A stretch of DNA of 24,770 nt from RUG754 sp045545455. Lineage in GTDB: Bacteria > Bacillota > Clostridia > Peptostreptococcales > Anaerovoracaceae. This document shows, piece after piece, positions 17,106-24,209 of the stretch. The position numbers and the translations under genes are program-made. The stretch is from contig JAZQAY010000058.1 in the NCBI GenBank assembly GCA_045545455.1, positions 1 to 24,770 on the forward strand. The letters are read 5' to 3'. The notes under the pieces were generated by a model that was not told the origin of the DNA, did no database searches, and saw only the letters and a program-made list of their open reading frames with translations. Position 1 is the stretch's first letter; every line of letters starts with the position of its first letter.

Positions 17106-17597
17106 CTATCCTCTTGCTGCAATCTCTTTAAGGATGGCTCTTACTCCGTCCTTAGTAAGGTTGCCGTAAGTCTCGTCTCCGTCACTGGATCTCACCATCA
17201 TAACAGGTGCCAGTGAGCAGCATCCGAGGCAAGCAACGTTGTTGATTGTAAATACGTTATCCTCTGTAGTCTCACCGTCAACGATTCCCAGTTCTTCGCT
17301 AACAGTCTCATAAATAGTTTCAGAACCGTTAACGTGGCAAGCTGTACCCTGGCACATCATAAGAAGATATTTGCCAATGGGTTCAAGTCTGAACTGAGCG
17401 TAAAAAGTGGCTACACCATAGATCTTGGCAGGTTTAATGCCTGTGGCATCAGAAATATGGTTAATGCAGTCCTTGCTGAGATAACCATAGATATCCTGAG
17501 CCTTCTGAAGGATAGTAATAAGGCTGCCTTTGACGCCTGCATACTGATCCAACACTGGTTGAAGCTCTTTAAAAGCTTCCGATCTCTTTTCAGTCAT
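17106..17597 (-). CDS. NuoE/HydC-like [2Fe-2S] subunit
   Basis: A 163-residue thioredoxin-like ferredoxin subunit of the NuoE family, of normal length. An N-terminal helical segment with LITILQKAQDIYGYL and the 'GVATFY' motif (61-66) precedes the [2Fe-2S] ligands C82, C87, C123 and C127 (motifs CQGTAC and CLGCC, then LAP). It pairs with NuoF/HydB to pass electrons from the FMN site. It is the first gene of a three-gene operon; a GAGGT ribosome site lies six bases before the ATG, and the NuoF ribosome site overlaps its stop. Absence of other Nuo genes argues against respiratory complex I. Confidence 0.95.
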   Translation of the reverse strand: MTEKRSEAFKELQPVLDQYAGVKGSLITILQKAQDIYGYLSKDCINHISDATGIKPAKIYGVATFYAQFRLEPIGKYLLMMCQGTACHVNGSETIYETVSEELGIVDGETTEDNVFTINNVACLGCCSLAPVMMVRSSDGDETYGNLTKDGVRAILKEIAARG

Positions 17598-17654
17598 TTT
17601 TTTACCTCACATAAGTATTTTATATTAAGATATTAAACATACCCATACGCAATT

Positions 17655-17683
17655 ACTATACCAAAAAAACATATAAAAAGCAA
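17655..17683 (-). promoter_or_regulatory. Candidate promoter of the NuoE/NuoF/large-subunit operon
   Basis: Minus-strand TTGCTT (17678-17683), 17 bases, TATAGT (17655-17660). The -35 overlaps the 3' arm of the upstream terminator and the spacer contains its U-rich tail. Transcription would begin near 17648, leaving a leader of about 50 bases. Confidence 0.6.
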
Positions 17684-17705
17684 TATCCTATTCCGATATT
17701 GCTTT
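17671..17705 (-). terminator. Terminator of the CNNM-trmR-trhP operon
   Basis: An 11-bp stem (17677-17687 with 17695-17705), mostly AT-rich around AGCAATATC, and a 7-base loop, followed on the minus strand by U-rich sequence with a further seven-U run shortly after. It is 32 bases beyond the trhP stop. Confidence 0.8.
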
Positions 17706-17736
17706 AGTATATTAAATAATCCAATTACATGTATTA

Positions 17737-18960
17737 TTATTTATGCTTTCTCAGCATCCAGCCGGGTTTGACTTCACCTTCCATTTTCATACGTATGATC
17801 TCCTGAGGATGCGGACAGGAATCTATGGGTTCCCCTGCCTCGTTATACATTTCTCCCACCTTTTGTACAAAGAAATCTGTAAACGGTCCGAAAACTTCTA
17901 TCTCATCCCCGATCACCATCTTGTTCCTCTGCTCTATTACAGCAAACCCCGTGGCAGGATAGTATTCCTTAACGATACCAGTAAATACGTAATCCCTGGT
18001 GTACTGTGATGTCTCATAATTCTGGTCCTTTTCAGTAGGCTTATCGAAATAGAATCCTGTGGTAAACTGCCTGTGGGAAACTTTCAGAAGTTCATCCATC
18101 CACTCCTCTTTGAATTTCCAGTTTGAAGGATCCTCATAATATGCATCGATAGCCTTTCGGTACGCCGAAACCACATGTGCAACATAGAAAGATGATTTCA
18201 TCCTGCCTTCGATCTTGAGTGAAGCAAGACCTGAACCGATAAGTTCAGAGATGTATCTTATCATGCATAGATCCTTGGAATTAAGGATATATGTGCCGTG
18301 TTCGTCCTCCTCTATGGGATAATACTGTCCGGGACGCTGCTCTTCCATAAGAGCATACTTCCATCTGCAGGGATGTGCGCATTCGCCGTGGTTTGCATCA
18401 CGTCCTATCATAAAGTTTGACAGGAGACATCTTCCTGAATAGCTGATGCACATTGCTCCGTGTACGAAAGCCTCAAATTCGAGATCCTCAGGACACTTCT
18501 CCTTTAGTTCCTTAATCTCTTTGAAGCTGAGTTCTCTTGCCAGGACTATCCTCCTGACCCCCAGTCCGTACCAGAACATGGCTGTCTGATAATTCGTCAT
18601 ATTAGCCTGTGTGCTGAGATGGATCTCAGCCTCCGGAATTATCTCTTTTATAAGGGAAAAGACTCCGGGATCTGATACAAGGTACGCATCTATTCCCAGA
18701 TCTTTTATATTACCAAGATAAGCTCTGAGAGGTAGTATATCATCATTATGCGCAAAAATATTAACGGTCAGATAGCATCTCACACCTCTGTTGTGGGCGT
18801 AATCAAGGCCTTCCCTCATTTCGTCTATGCTAAGATTGCCTGCGCCTGCTCTTAAGCTGAACATTTCGCCTCCGAAATACACAGCATCAGCGCCGTAATC
18901 TACGGCAGTCTTTAATTTTTCCAGATCCCCCGCAGGGGCTAAAAGTTCAATTTTTTTCAT
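17737..18960 (-). CDS. trhP: U32-family tRNA hydroxylation protein (TrhP, YrrO/YegQ-like)
   Basis: A 407-residue U32 'peptidase' family protein. Members related to E. coli YegQ and B. subtilis YrrN/YrrO hydroxylate wobble uridine 34 of tRNA using prephenate-derived chemistry and an iron-sulfur cluster. It starts with ELLAPAGDLEKLKTAV and has DAVYFGG near 25-31. The conserved cysteine cluster is visible as C171, C178, C194/C198 and C232. LKIEGRMKS (248-256) is the usual family motif. Length fits the long form (YrrO, 422 residues). It lies three bases after trmR, whose product methylates exactly the hydroxyl made by TrhP, which strongly supports a tRNA role over protease. The ribosome site is weak (GAAGAG), so coupling to trmR is likely. 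No second U32 gene follows. Confidence 0.9.
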   Translation of the reverse strand: MKKIELLAPAGDLEKLKTAVDYGADAVYFGGEMFSLRAGAGNLSIDEMREGLDYAHNRGVRCYLTVNIFAHNDDILPLRAYLGNIKDLGIDAYLVSDPGVFSLIKEIIPEAEIHLSTQANMTNYQTAMFWYGLGVRRIVLARELSFKEIKELKEKCPEDLEFEAFVHGAMCISYSGRCLLSNFMIGRDANHGECAHPCRWKYALMEEQRPGQYYPIEEDEHGTYILNSKDLCMIRYISELIGSGLASLKIEGRMKSSFYVAHVVSAYRKAIDAYYEDPSNWKFKEEWMDELLKVSHRQFTTGFYFDKPTEKDQNYETSQYTRDYVFTGIVKEYYPATGFAVIEQRNKMVIGDEIEVFGPFTDFFVQKVGEMYNEAGEPIDSCPHPQEIIRMKMEGEVKPGWMLRKHK

Positions 18961-18963
18961 ATG

Positions 18964-19677
18964 TTATCTCTTCTTTGGTTTGATTATCGTAAGTCCGTTA
19001 CCCACAGAAAGATGCGTGGAACTGAACCTCGGGTCCGTTTTCACGAACTCGTTGAATTCCCTGAGAGCCAAAGTGTTTGTCCTATGCTTTCTCGGAGGGA
19101 TCTCCCCTTCCAGAGCGGGCCTCCCCTGAAAAAGTGTATCATCGCAGATGATCACGCCATCATCGTTCAGCACCTTAAGGGATGCTTCCAGAAATCTCTT
19201 ATAGTGTGACTTGGCAGCGTCGATAAAAACAAGGTCAAAACCTGCAGATCCATTTATATTCAGGATCTCGTCTATGCATTCTTCACCGTCACCGAGGAAA
19301 CAGCAGACGTCTTCATCATAGCCCAGATCTTTGATCTCGCGACAGGCTCTCTCATACATTTCTTCATCTTTTTCTATAGTGAATACACAGGGCCTTTCAA
19401 TACCGTTATGCTGACTGATCTTCTCCGCAAAAAACATTGCGGAATAACCTATCGCTGTCCCTATCTCCAACACTTTTTCAGGCCTGACTATATCCGTGAA
19501 AGTATTGAGGAAATCTTCCGTCTCCCTGAGGATGACCGGCACAGGCTCCGCCTCTGCCTTCTTCCTGAGTTCTCCAAGTTCAGGAGTAAGAGGTCTGTAA
19601 AAGCTGACAAGATAATCAGTCACAGCCTCGTTCGTTATATCCTTTGTAACGTGGCGCATTACGTTGATATCACTCAT
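18964..19677 (-). CDS. trmR: tRNA 5-hydroxyuridine methyltransferase TrmR (class I O-methyltransferase)
   Basis: A SAM-dependent O-methyltransferase of about 237 residues, related to the catechol-O-methyltransferase fold and to Bacillus YrrM/TrmR, which converts ho5U34 to mo5U34 in tRNA. The SAM loop is VLEIGTAIGYSAM; VFIDAAKSHY and ICDDTLFQG supply the metal-binding acidic residues typical of this divalent-cation-dependent family. The open frame extends upstream to an ATG at 19701, but the extra residues MRRRKRKK are encoded by the AAGGAGG ribosome site itself, so the true start is almost certainly ATG 19677. That start overlaps the preceding stop by eight bases. The trhP gene follows immediately, giving hydroxylase and methylase in one unit. 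Without the synteny, a generic O-methyltransferase would be the fallback call. Confidence 0.88.
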   Translation of the reverse strand: MSDINVMRHVTKDITNEAVTDYLVSFYRPLTPELGELRKKAEAEPVPVILRETEDFLNTFTDIVRPEKVLEIGTAIGYSAMFFAEKISQHNGIERPCVFTIEKDEEMYERACREIKDLGYDEDVCCFLGDGEECIDEILNINGSAGFDLVFIDAAKSHYKRFLEASLKVLNDDGVIICDDTLFQGRPALEGEIPPRKHRTNTLALREFNEFVKTDPRFSSTHLSVGNGLTIIKPKKR

Positions 19678-20953
19678 CTTCTTCCGTTTCCTCCTTCTCA
19701 TCTATAGTAAGAAGGAGTTTGTCCACCCTTCTTTCCTCGGCTTCGATGACCTTCAAGGTGAAGTTCTCGTATCTGACTTCATCACCTACTACAGGGAAAC
19801 GCTCAAGCATTTCCATGACCCAGCCGCCTACCGTCTCGGAATCGAATTCTGATTCGTAATCGTCCTCGTCCATCTCCACGATTTCCAGAAAATCGTAAAT
19901 ATTCAAATCACCGTCGAGCTCGTACTCGCGCTCGCTTTTCTCTACGATCTCCTCTTCCACAAGATCGTTTTCATCCCATATCTCCCCAACCACTTCTTCC
20001 AGAACGTCTTCCATGGTTATGATGCCGTCCGTACCGCTGTATTCGTCGGTAACTATAGCCATGTGCTGGTTTGCTTCTCTTAACGCCTGAAGCACTGAAG
20101 GAAGCTTAGTGGTCCTGTAAACGAACACGGGCTCCATGAGTATGCTTCTTATATCAGCCTTGTCATTCTTGGCCAGCTCCTTTAGGAGATCGTTCAGATG
20201 AAGGACTCCTATAATATTATCGATGCTGTCCTCATATACCGGAAGCCTTGTGAAAGGCGTGGAATTTACAAGTTCCATTATCTCATCCATGGAATCCTCA
20301 ATATCGATGGCATCTATATCGACTCTGGCAGTCATGACTTCATAGGCTGATATATCTGCAAAGTCAATTGCAGCTATTAGAAGTTCCTTCTGATCCTCGT
20401 CAAGAACTCCTTCGTCTTCAGCTGTCTCTATTATGGTAGCCAGTTCTTCGATGGACTCATCCTCATCGTCTTCGTCCTCCTCAAGTTCTTTCTTTGGAGT
20501 GAGGATATTGACGAGCCATACCACAGCCTTTACAAGAGGTTTCAGCACGATGCTGAGAAATCTCACAAAAGGAGTTATCCTGAGGCTGAATCTGGTAGCG
20601 TTCTGTTTAGCTGTGATCTTAGGAATGGTTTCACCGAAGATTATTACAAGAACTGTTATTATGACCGTAGCCACCCAGGTAAACTTATCCGAACCGGTAA
20701 GAAGTATGACCAGCACGGAGCTTATGGAGGAGGCTGCGATGTTCACGAGGTTGTTTCCTATGAGGATCGCACCCAGACTGTCGTCGAAGTTCTCTATGAG
20801 TTTAAGTGTGTTTGCCGCTCTCTTGTTACCGTCTTCTGCGTCATTCTCTATCCTTACCTTGTTCGCTGAAGAAAGTGCCATTTCAGAAGCCGAGAAAAGA
20901 GCAGAAAACATGATACAGAGTATTATTCCGCATATGAGAAGGCCTATGGTCAT
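19670..20953 (-). CDS. CNNM / CBS-pair / CorC-HlyC domain membrane protein
   Basis: A 427-residue member of the 'hemolysin C/CorC' group, which are CNNM-type divalent-cation (Mg) transport or efflux proteins. The N-terminal CNNM domain (about 1-150) has hydrophobic helices near 3-20, 60-85, 92-107 and 130-150, with SASEMAL (21-27) and FGETIPK (106-112). An acidic stretch EEDEDDEDE (158-166) follows. Two CBS domains (about 205-325, ending in GIITMEDVLEEVVGEIWDE) probably bind adenine nucleotide, and the CorC_HlyC C-terminal domain spans about 335-420. The ATG overlaps the upstream paralog's stop as ATGA with AAGGAGG at good spacing. The ion transported and direction cannot be read from the sequence. 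Confidence 0.92.
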   Translation of the reverse strand: MTIGLLICGIILCIMFSALFSASEMALSSANKVRIENDAEDGNKRAANTLKLIENFDDSLGAILIGNNLVNIAASSISSVLVILLTGSDKFTWVATVIITVLVIIFGETIPKITAKQNATRFSLRITPFVRFLSIVLKPLVKAVVWLVNILTPKKELEEDEDDEDESIEELATIIETAEDEGVLDEDQKELLIAAIDFADISAYEVMTARVDIDAIDIEDSMDEIMELVNSTPFTRLPVYEDSIDNIIGVLHLNDLLKELAKNDKADIRSILMEPVFVYRTTKLPSVLQALREANQHMAIVTDEYSGTDGIITMEDVLEEVVGEIWDENDLVEEEIVEKSEREYELDGDLNIYDFLEIVEMDEDDYESEFDSETVGGWVMEMLERFPVVGDEVRYENFTLKVIEAEERRVDKLLLTIDEKEETEEDE

Positions 20954-21960
20954 TTGCTGCCGCCTCCTTCCTCATCGCTCTCATCGAATATATCTCCGAC
21001 GAGTTCCTCCAGAATGTCCTCTATAGATACAAGTCCTATGAATTTACCGTTTACTCCCCTCACCAGTGCAATATTCTGCCTTGCCTGTGACATCTCTTCC
21101 AGCAGTTCGTCTGCCATGGTCTTGGAAGATACCCAGTAAGGTTCATCCATTACGTCCCTGAGATCGGGCAGTTCCCCTGTATTCAGATACTGTTTAAGGT
21201 ATTCCCTGATCCTTATTATTCCCAGAACGTTATCGATCTCTCCGTCGTAAACGACGACTCTTGAGTGGGTCAGAGCTTCGATCTCATCCAGGATCTTATC
21301 CTTGGGAAGATTCACGTCAAGACCTACGATCTTCTTTTTAGGAGTGAGGATCCTTCCTGTCCTTGTGTCCGTGAAATCAAGAACAGATGAAAGCATATCT
21401 TCCTGATCTTCATCGATGACACCTTCTTCGGTAAGGTCCTCAAAAATATCAAGAAGTTCATCCTCTGTTACTGACAGTTCCGGTTCGCCCTTTGAAAGTT
21501 TGGCAGCCCTGATGCCTATCCATGTAAGGAATGCGGCGAATGGCCTGAAAACTTTCATCATCACAGAAAGAAGCCCTGCTGTTCTCAGGGCATATTTTTC
21601 AGGATTCTTTTTGGCGATGCTCTTGGGGAGCATTTCTCCTGCAAAGAACACCACAAGGGTCGTTATTATGGTGGAAAAAGTGACAACAGAAAGCCCCCAT
21701 AGTCTGGTCACCATGACCGTAACTACGGTGGCTATAGTAAGATGAACTATGTTAGTACAGATGAGAAGAGTACTGATGGCAGTCTCTATATTCTCAAGTA
21801 TATCAAGAGCTTTCTCCGCTCTGTCGTCTCCCCTGTCAGCACTTACTTTGATCCTCGACTGTGAGGCTGAGGCAAAGGCTGTTTCAGAGATGGCGAAAAC
21901 AGCGGCCAAAAGCAGTAAAACCAAAATAAATAATAGTGATATTCGACTGTCCGCGTCCAT
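20950..21960 (-). CDS. CNNM / CBS-pair membrane protein lacking the CorC-HlyC domain
   Basis: A 336-residue paralog of the next gene: CNNM membrane domain (about 1-150, with ISETAFASAS and AGEMLPKSIAKK), then two CBS domains ending in GLVSIEDILEELVGDIFDE. The protein stops right there with EEGGGSK, so the C-terminal CorC_HlyC domain of its partner is absent. Those last codons carry the AAGGAGG ribosome site for the downstream gene, so the tail composition is dictated by that site. The start is ATG 21960; GGAAG lies about 13 bases upstream, longer than ideal, but I see no better in-frame start. The tandem arrangement and four-base overlap suggest coordinated, perhaps heteromeric, assembly. Confidence 0.92.
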   Translation of the reverse strand: MDADSRISLLFILVLLLLAAVFAISETAFASASQSRIKVSADRGDDRAEKALDILENIETAISTLLICTNIVHLTIATVVTVMVTRLWGLSVVTFSTIITTLVVFFAGEMLPKSIAKKNPEKYALRTAGLLSVMMKVFRPFAAFLTWIGIRAAKLSKGEPELSVTEDELLDIFEDLTEEGVIDEDQEDMLSSVLDFTDTRTGRILTPKKKIVGLDVNLPKDKILDEIEALTHSRVVVYDGEIDNVLGIIRIREYLKQYLNTGELPDLRDVMDEPYWVSSKTMADELLEEMSQARQNIALVRGVNGKFIGLVSIEDILEELVGDIFDESDEEGGGSK

Positions 21961-21994
21961 TTTTGACTGATCACTTCCTTTTTTCGGATGCGTT

Positions 21995-22024
21995 GCTATA
22001 CTTATGGGTTATATCATATGTCAC
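21995..22024 (-). promoter_or_regulatory. Weak candidate promoter for the CNNM-trmR-trhP operon
   Basis: Minus-strand GTGACA (22019-22024), an 18-base spacer and TATAGC (21995-22000). The -35 is in the distal arm of the hairpin after mltG. The -10 matches only 4/6, so this is tentative; readthrough from mltG is the alternative. Confidence 0.3.
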
Positions 22025-22051
22025 AGCCCCGGATGGGGCCGTGACTTTTTT
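22020..22051. terminator. Strong hairpin after mltG with its T run on the plus-strand side
   Basis: Arms 22020-22030 and 22035-22045 form an 11-bp stem with loop GGAT. In minus-strand RNA it is fully paired with one G-U, but is followed by AUAUGAUAU rather than a U run. On the plus strand it has one A-C mismatch and is followed by six T. It starts eight bases after the mltG stop. Confidence 0.6.
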
Positions 22052-22053
22052 CA

Positions 22054-23091
22054 TCAGTTATTTGCGTTGGCTGCGTTCCATGCTTCGTAGTATTCATCCT
22101 TGTAGTCAAGGAAATCATCGTAATTGCTGCTGAATTTGCTGGATCCATCCAGATCAGCAGACACTACAAAGTACAGATAATCAGTATCTGCAGGTTCAAG
22201 AGCGGCTTTGATGGATGCAATGCCCGGGCTGCAGATAGGTCCTGGAGGAAGTCCGTAGTGCAGATAAGTGTTATACGGACTTTCGATCTCAAGATCGCTG
22301 TAGAGAAGGTTCTCCTTCACTTCTCCGGTCTCCTGAAGAAGCAGGTACTGGATAGTGGAGCACATTTCCAGCATCATGTTCTGATCCATTCTGTTATAGA
22401 TGACCGAAGCCACCAGCGGACGCTCCTCATCCTTCATGCACTCTCTCTCAATGATGGAAGCTGCAGTAATGATCTCATTAAGTGTGTACTTATCCTTAAT
22501 TGACTGATCAGCGCTGTCATAAAGAGGAAGCACAGTCTGTTCAAACTGTCCGAGAAGGAAATCTATGATCTCTTCTTCGGTATATCCGTCAGGAACCGTA
22601 TAGGTATCCGGAAGAAGATATCCTTCAAGTGAATTGTTCTCGAGCCAGCCATAATCATAGCTGCCGTTCTGTATCGCACGCAGAAACTCCTCATAGATCC
22701 CAAAGCCCTGCTCAGAAAGCCTCATAGCTGTCTGTTCTATCGTAAGTCCTTCAGGAATGGTGAAACTCATCGTATCAACGTCATATCCTGAGAGCTTCTC
22801 AAATATTGCGGGAAGATCCATTGAAGGACTCAGCGTATAAGTTCCGGCATTCAGGATCGCGTCGTTTCCGGACAGCCTGTTATAGAGCTTGAATTTAAAT
22901 GCTGACGATATTACGCCCTGCTCTTCCAGCAGTTCTCCAATCGCGTTGGTGCCATAACCTTCCGGTATCTCAACCGTGATTTCCTCGGTACTGTCCGGAT
23001 CCAATGCATCAGGTATCGAATGGACGAACCATATGCCTCCAAGTCCGCCTATTGCAATGATCAGAAGTAATGCTATAATAACTTTTCTCAT
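22054..23091 (-). CDS. mltG: Endolytic murein transglycosylase MltG (YceG-like)
   Basis: A 345-residue, membrane-anchored enzyme that cuts nascent glycan strands in peptidoglycan and sets strand length. One N-terminal transmembrane helix (about 4-23) follows MRK, with the rest outside. A LysM-like segment (about 37-100) precedes the catalytic domain. Motifs are LEGYLLPDTY (155-164), SIIERE (212-217, containing the catalytic Glu) and YNTYLHYGLPPGPICSPG. Length is normal. GGAG lies seven bases before the ATG; two tandem TGA codons end it. It is 67 bases downstream of efp, beyond a terminator and with no evident promoter of its own. Followed in Bacillus by the yrrM-yrrN-yrrO genes; here two CNNM genes intervene before the equivalents. 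Confidence 0.95.
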   Translation of the reverse strand: MRKVIIALLLIIAIGGLGGIWFVHSIPDALDPDSTEEITVEIPEGYGTNAIGELLEEQGVISSAFKFKLYNRLSGNDAILNAGTYTLSPSMDLPAIFEKLSGYDVDTMSFTIPEGLTIEQTAMRLSEQGFGIYEEFLRAIQNGSYDYGWLENNSLEGYLLPDTYTVPDGYTEEEIIDFLLGQFEQTVLPLYDSADQSIKDKYTLNEIITAASIIERECMKDEERPLVASVIYNRMDQNMMLEMCSTIQYLLLQETGEVKENLLYSDLEIESPYNTYLHYGLPPGPICSPGIASIKAALEPADTDYLYFVVSADLDGSSKFSSNYDDFLDYKDEYYEAWNAANANN

Positions 23092-23120
23092 ATTTCTTCT
23101 CCAAGATCAAAAGGGAAACC

Positions 23121-23152
23121 AAAAAATCAAAGGGACGCACAAGGCGTCCCTT
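23121..23152 (-). terminator. Terminator between efp and mltG
   Basis: A 9-bp perfect stem (23130-23138 with 23144-23152, AAGGGACGC arms, 5-base loop), then UGA and six U on the minus strand. It starts six bases after the efp stop. The mltG start is only about 30 bases farther on. Confidence 0.88.
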
Positions 23153-23158
23153 AAGATT

Positions 23159-23725
23159 TTAGTCGTGCTTAGCTCTTCCTAAATATTCACCGGTCCTGGT
23201 ATCGATCTGGATCTTTTCACCCTGCTCGATGAAAATAGGAACCTGTACAACTGCTCCTGTTTCAACTGTAGCAGCCTTGGTAACGTTGGTGGCAGTATTG
23301 CCCTTGACGCCGGGTTCGCAATCGATTACTTCGAGATTTACGAAGTTCTCAGCTTCGACCTGGAAAGCATTTCCCTGGAAGAACTTGATGGTGACCTCGT
23401 CGTTTTCTCTGATCCACTTAACGGCATCCTCTACCTGTTCTTCAGCAAGAGGGATCTGATCGTATGTCTCAGGATCCATGAAGTAATAGAGTTCTCCATC
23501 GCTGTAGAGATACTGCATCTTCTTGGTCTCGATGATAGCATCGTCAAATTTGTCTGAAGGGTTGAAAGCTTCTTCCCTTGTAGCACCTGTCAGGATGTTT
23601 CTGTACTTGGTCCTTACAAATGCAGCTCCCTTACCGGGCTTGACATGCTGGAAATCGAGAACGACGCAGGGTTCTCCATTCATGATGAAAGTTTTGCCTT
23701 TTCTGAAATCGCTAGCATATACCAT
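23159..23725 (-). CDS. efp: Translation elongation factor P
   Basis: A 188-residue, three-domain EF-P of normal length, which relieves ribosomes stalled on polyproline. The domain I loop reads HVKPGKGAAF, with K32 at the tip; this is the Bacillus-like loop in which K32 is modified with a 5-aminopentanol group, whereas E. coli uses lysylated K34. The C-terminal signature region IQIDTRTGEYLGRA is present. The start has GGAG seven bases upstream. The gene has its own promoter with a leader of about 70 bases and its own terminator, so it is expressed largely as a single gene. Confidence 0.98.
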   Translation of the reverse strand: MVYASDFRKGKTFIMNGEPCVVLDFQHVKPGKGAAFVRTKYRNILTGATREEAFNPSDKFDDAIIETKKMQYLYSDGELYYFMDPETYDQIPLAEEQVEDAVKWIRENDEVTIKFFQGNAFQVEAENFVNLEVIDCEPGVKGNTATNVTKAATVETGAVVQVPIFIEQGEKIQIDTRTGEYLGRAKHD

Positions 23726-23804
23726 TATTTTTCTCCAATCTTATTATAAAGCTTTATATTCTATCCCCTGCACGTCTGCAGAAGATTTTATTAACGACTG
23801 AATG

Positions 23805-23833
23805 ATTATATCACAAGCAGGCGTCATTATCAA
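23805..23833 (-). promoter_or_regulatory. Strong extended -10 sigma-A promoter of efp
   Basis: Minus-strand TTGATA (23828-23833), 17 bases, then TATAAT (23805-23810) preceded by TGA, i.e. an extended TGnTATAAT. Start is expected near 23798. The leader contains a small inverted repeat, CTGCA/TGCAG at 23768-23781, too short to call regulatory. Confidence 0.87.
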
Positions 23834-23857
23834 CACCTTATTGCCTGAATGGGATGA

Positions 23858-24208
23858 TCATTGCTTCCCTGAAAACATACCGCCCTGACCTATGGCCTCA
23901 CCCAGGATCTCATATACGTCCTTCATCATAATGGAGAAACGCATCTCATTCTGCATGTATTCAGCTGCTATGGGATCCATTGCGACGATGCTGTAAAGCT
24001 GCTGTATCTGCTGCATATCTTCAGCTCCCGGCTGCTCTCCGGACATCTGTTTAAGCTGGATCTCCATGGACTTTTCACGGAAATCGTTCATCATCTTTTC
24101 CAGATCCGGTTTATCTTTAAGTTTAAGTTCGGATGCATGATACTGCTTGTATTCCTCAGATTCCTGAATGGCTTTTGCAAGCTGATGTGCCTGATCATAT
24201 ACGTTCAT
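23858..24208 (-). CDS. YlbF/YmcA family protein
   Basis: A 116-residue, almost wholly helical protein of the Com_YlbF family: the N-terminal helix VYDQAHQLAKAIQESEEY, a charged helix with DKPDLEKMMNDFREK, and a C-terminal helix following the MDPIAAEYMQNEMRFSIMMKDVYEILG block. In Bacillus, YlbF with YmcA and YaaT directs RNase Y in mRNA processing and affects competence and sporulation; other family members are uncharacterised. The C-terminal tail is Gly/Met-rich and likely disordered. GGAGG lies six bases before the ATG, inside the last codons of rnj, and the gene is one base from the rnj stop, so the two are co-expressed. Which family branch it belongs to is not clear by eye. Confidence 0.85.
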   Translation of the reverse strand: MNVYDQAHQLAKAIQESEEYKQYHASELKLKDKPDLEKMMNDFREKSMEIQLKQMSGEQPGAEDMQQIQQLYSIVAMDPIAAEYMQNEMRFSIMMKDVYEILGEAIGQGGMFSGKQ

Positions 24209-24209
24209 A

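Noticed and set aside
17106..17597. NuoE/NuoF genes as part of respiratory complex I
   Set aside because: No membrane Nuo subunits nearby, and NuoF is the long HydB form with extra ferredoxin clusters.
19678..19701. Upstream ATG of trmR adding MRRRKRKK
   Set aside because: Those codons are the Shine-Dalgarno region of the internal ATG; the basic peptide is a by-product of reading through AAGGAGG.
20433..21026. Plus-strand open frame of 197 codons with a poly-serine stretch
   Set aside because: The serine run is the antisense of the acidic (Asp/Glu) linker of the CNNM gene; a shadow frame.
23768..23781. CTGCA/TGCAG inverted repeat in the efp leader as a riboswitch or operator
   Set aside because: Only five base pairs, with no recognisable aptamer or conserved core.
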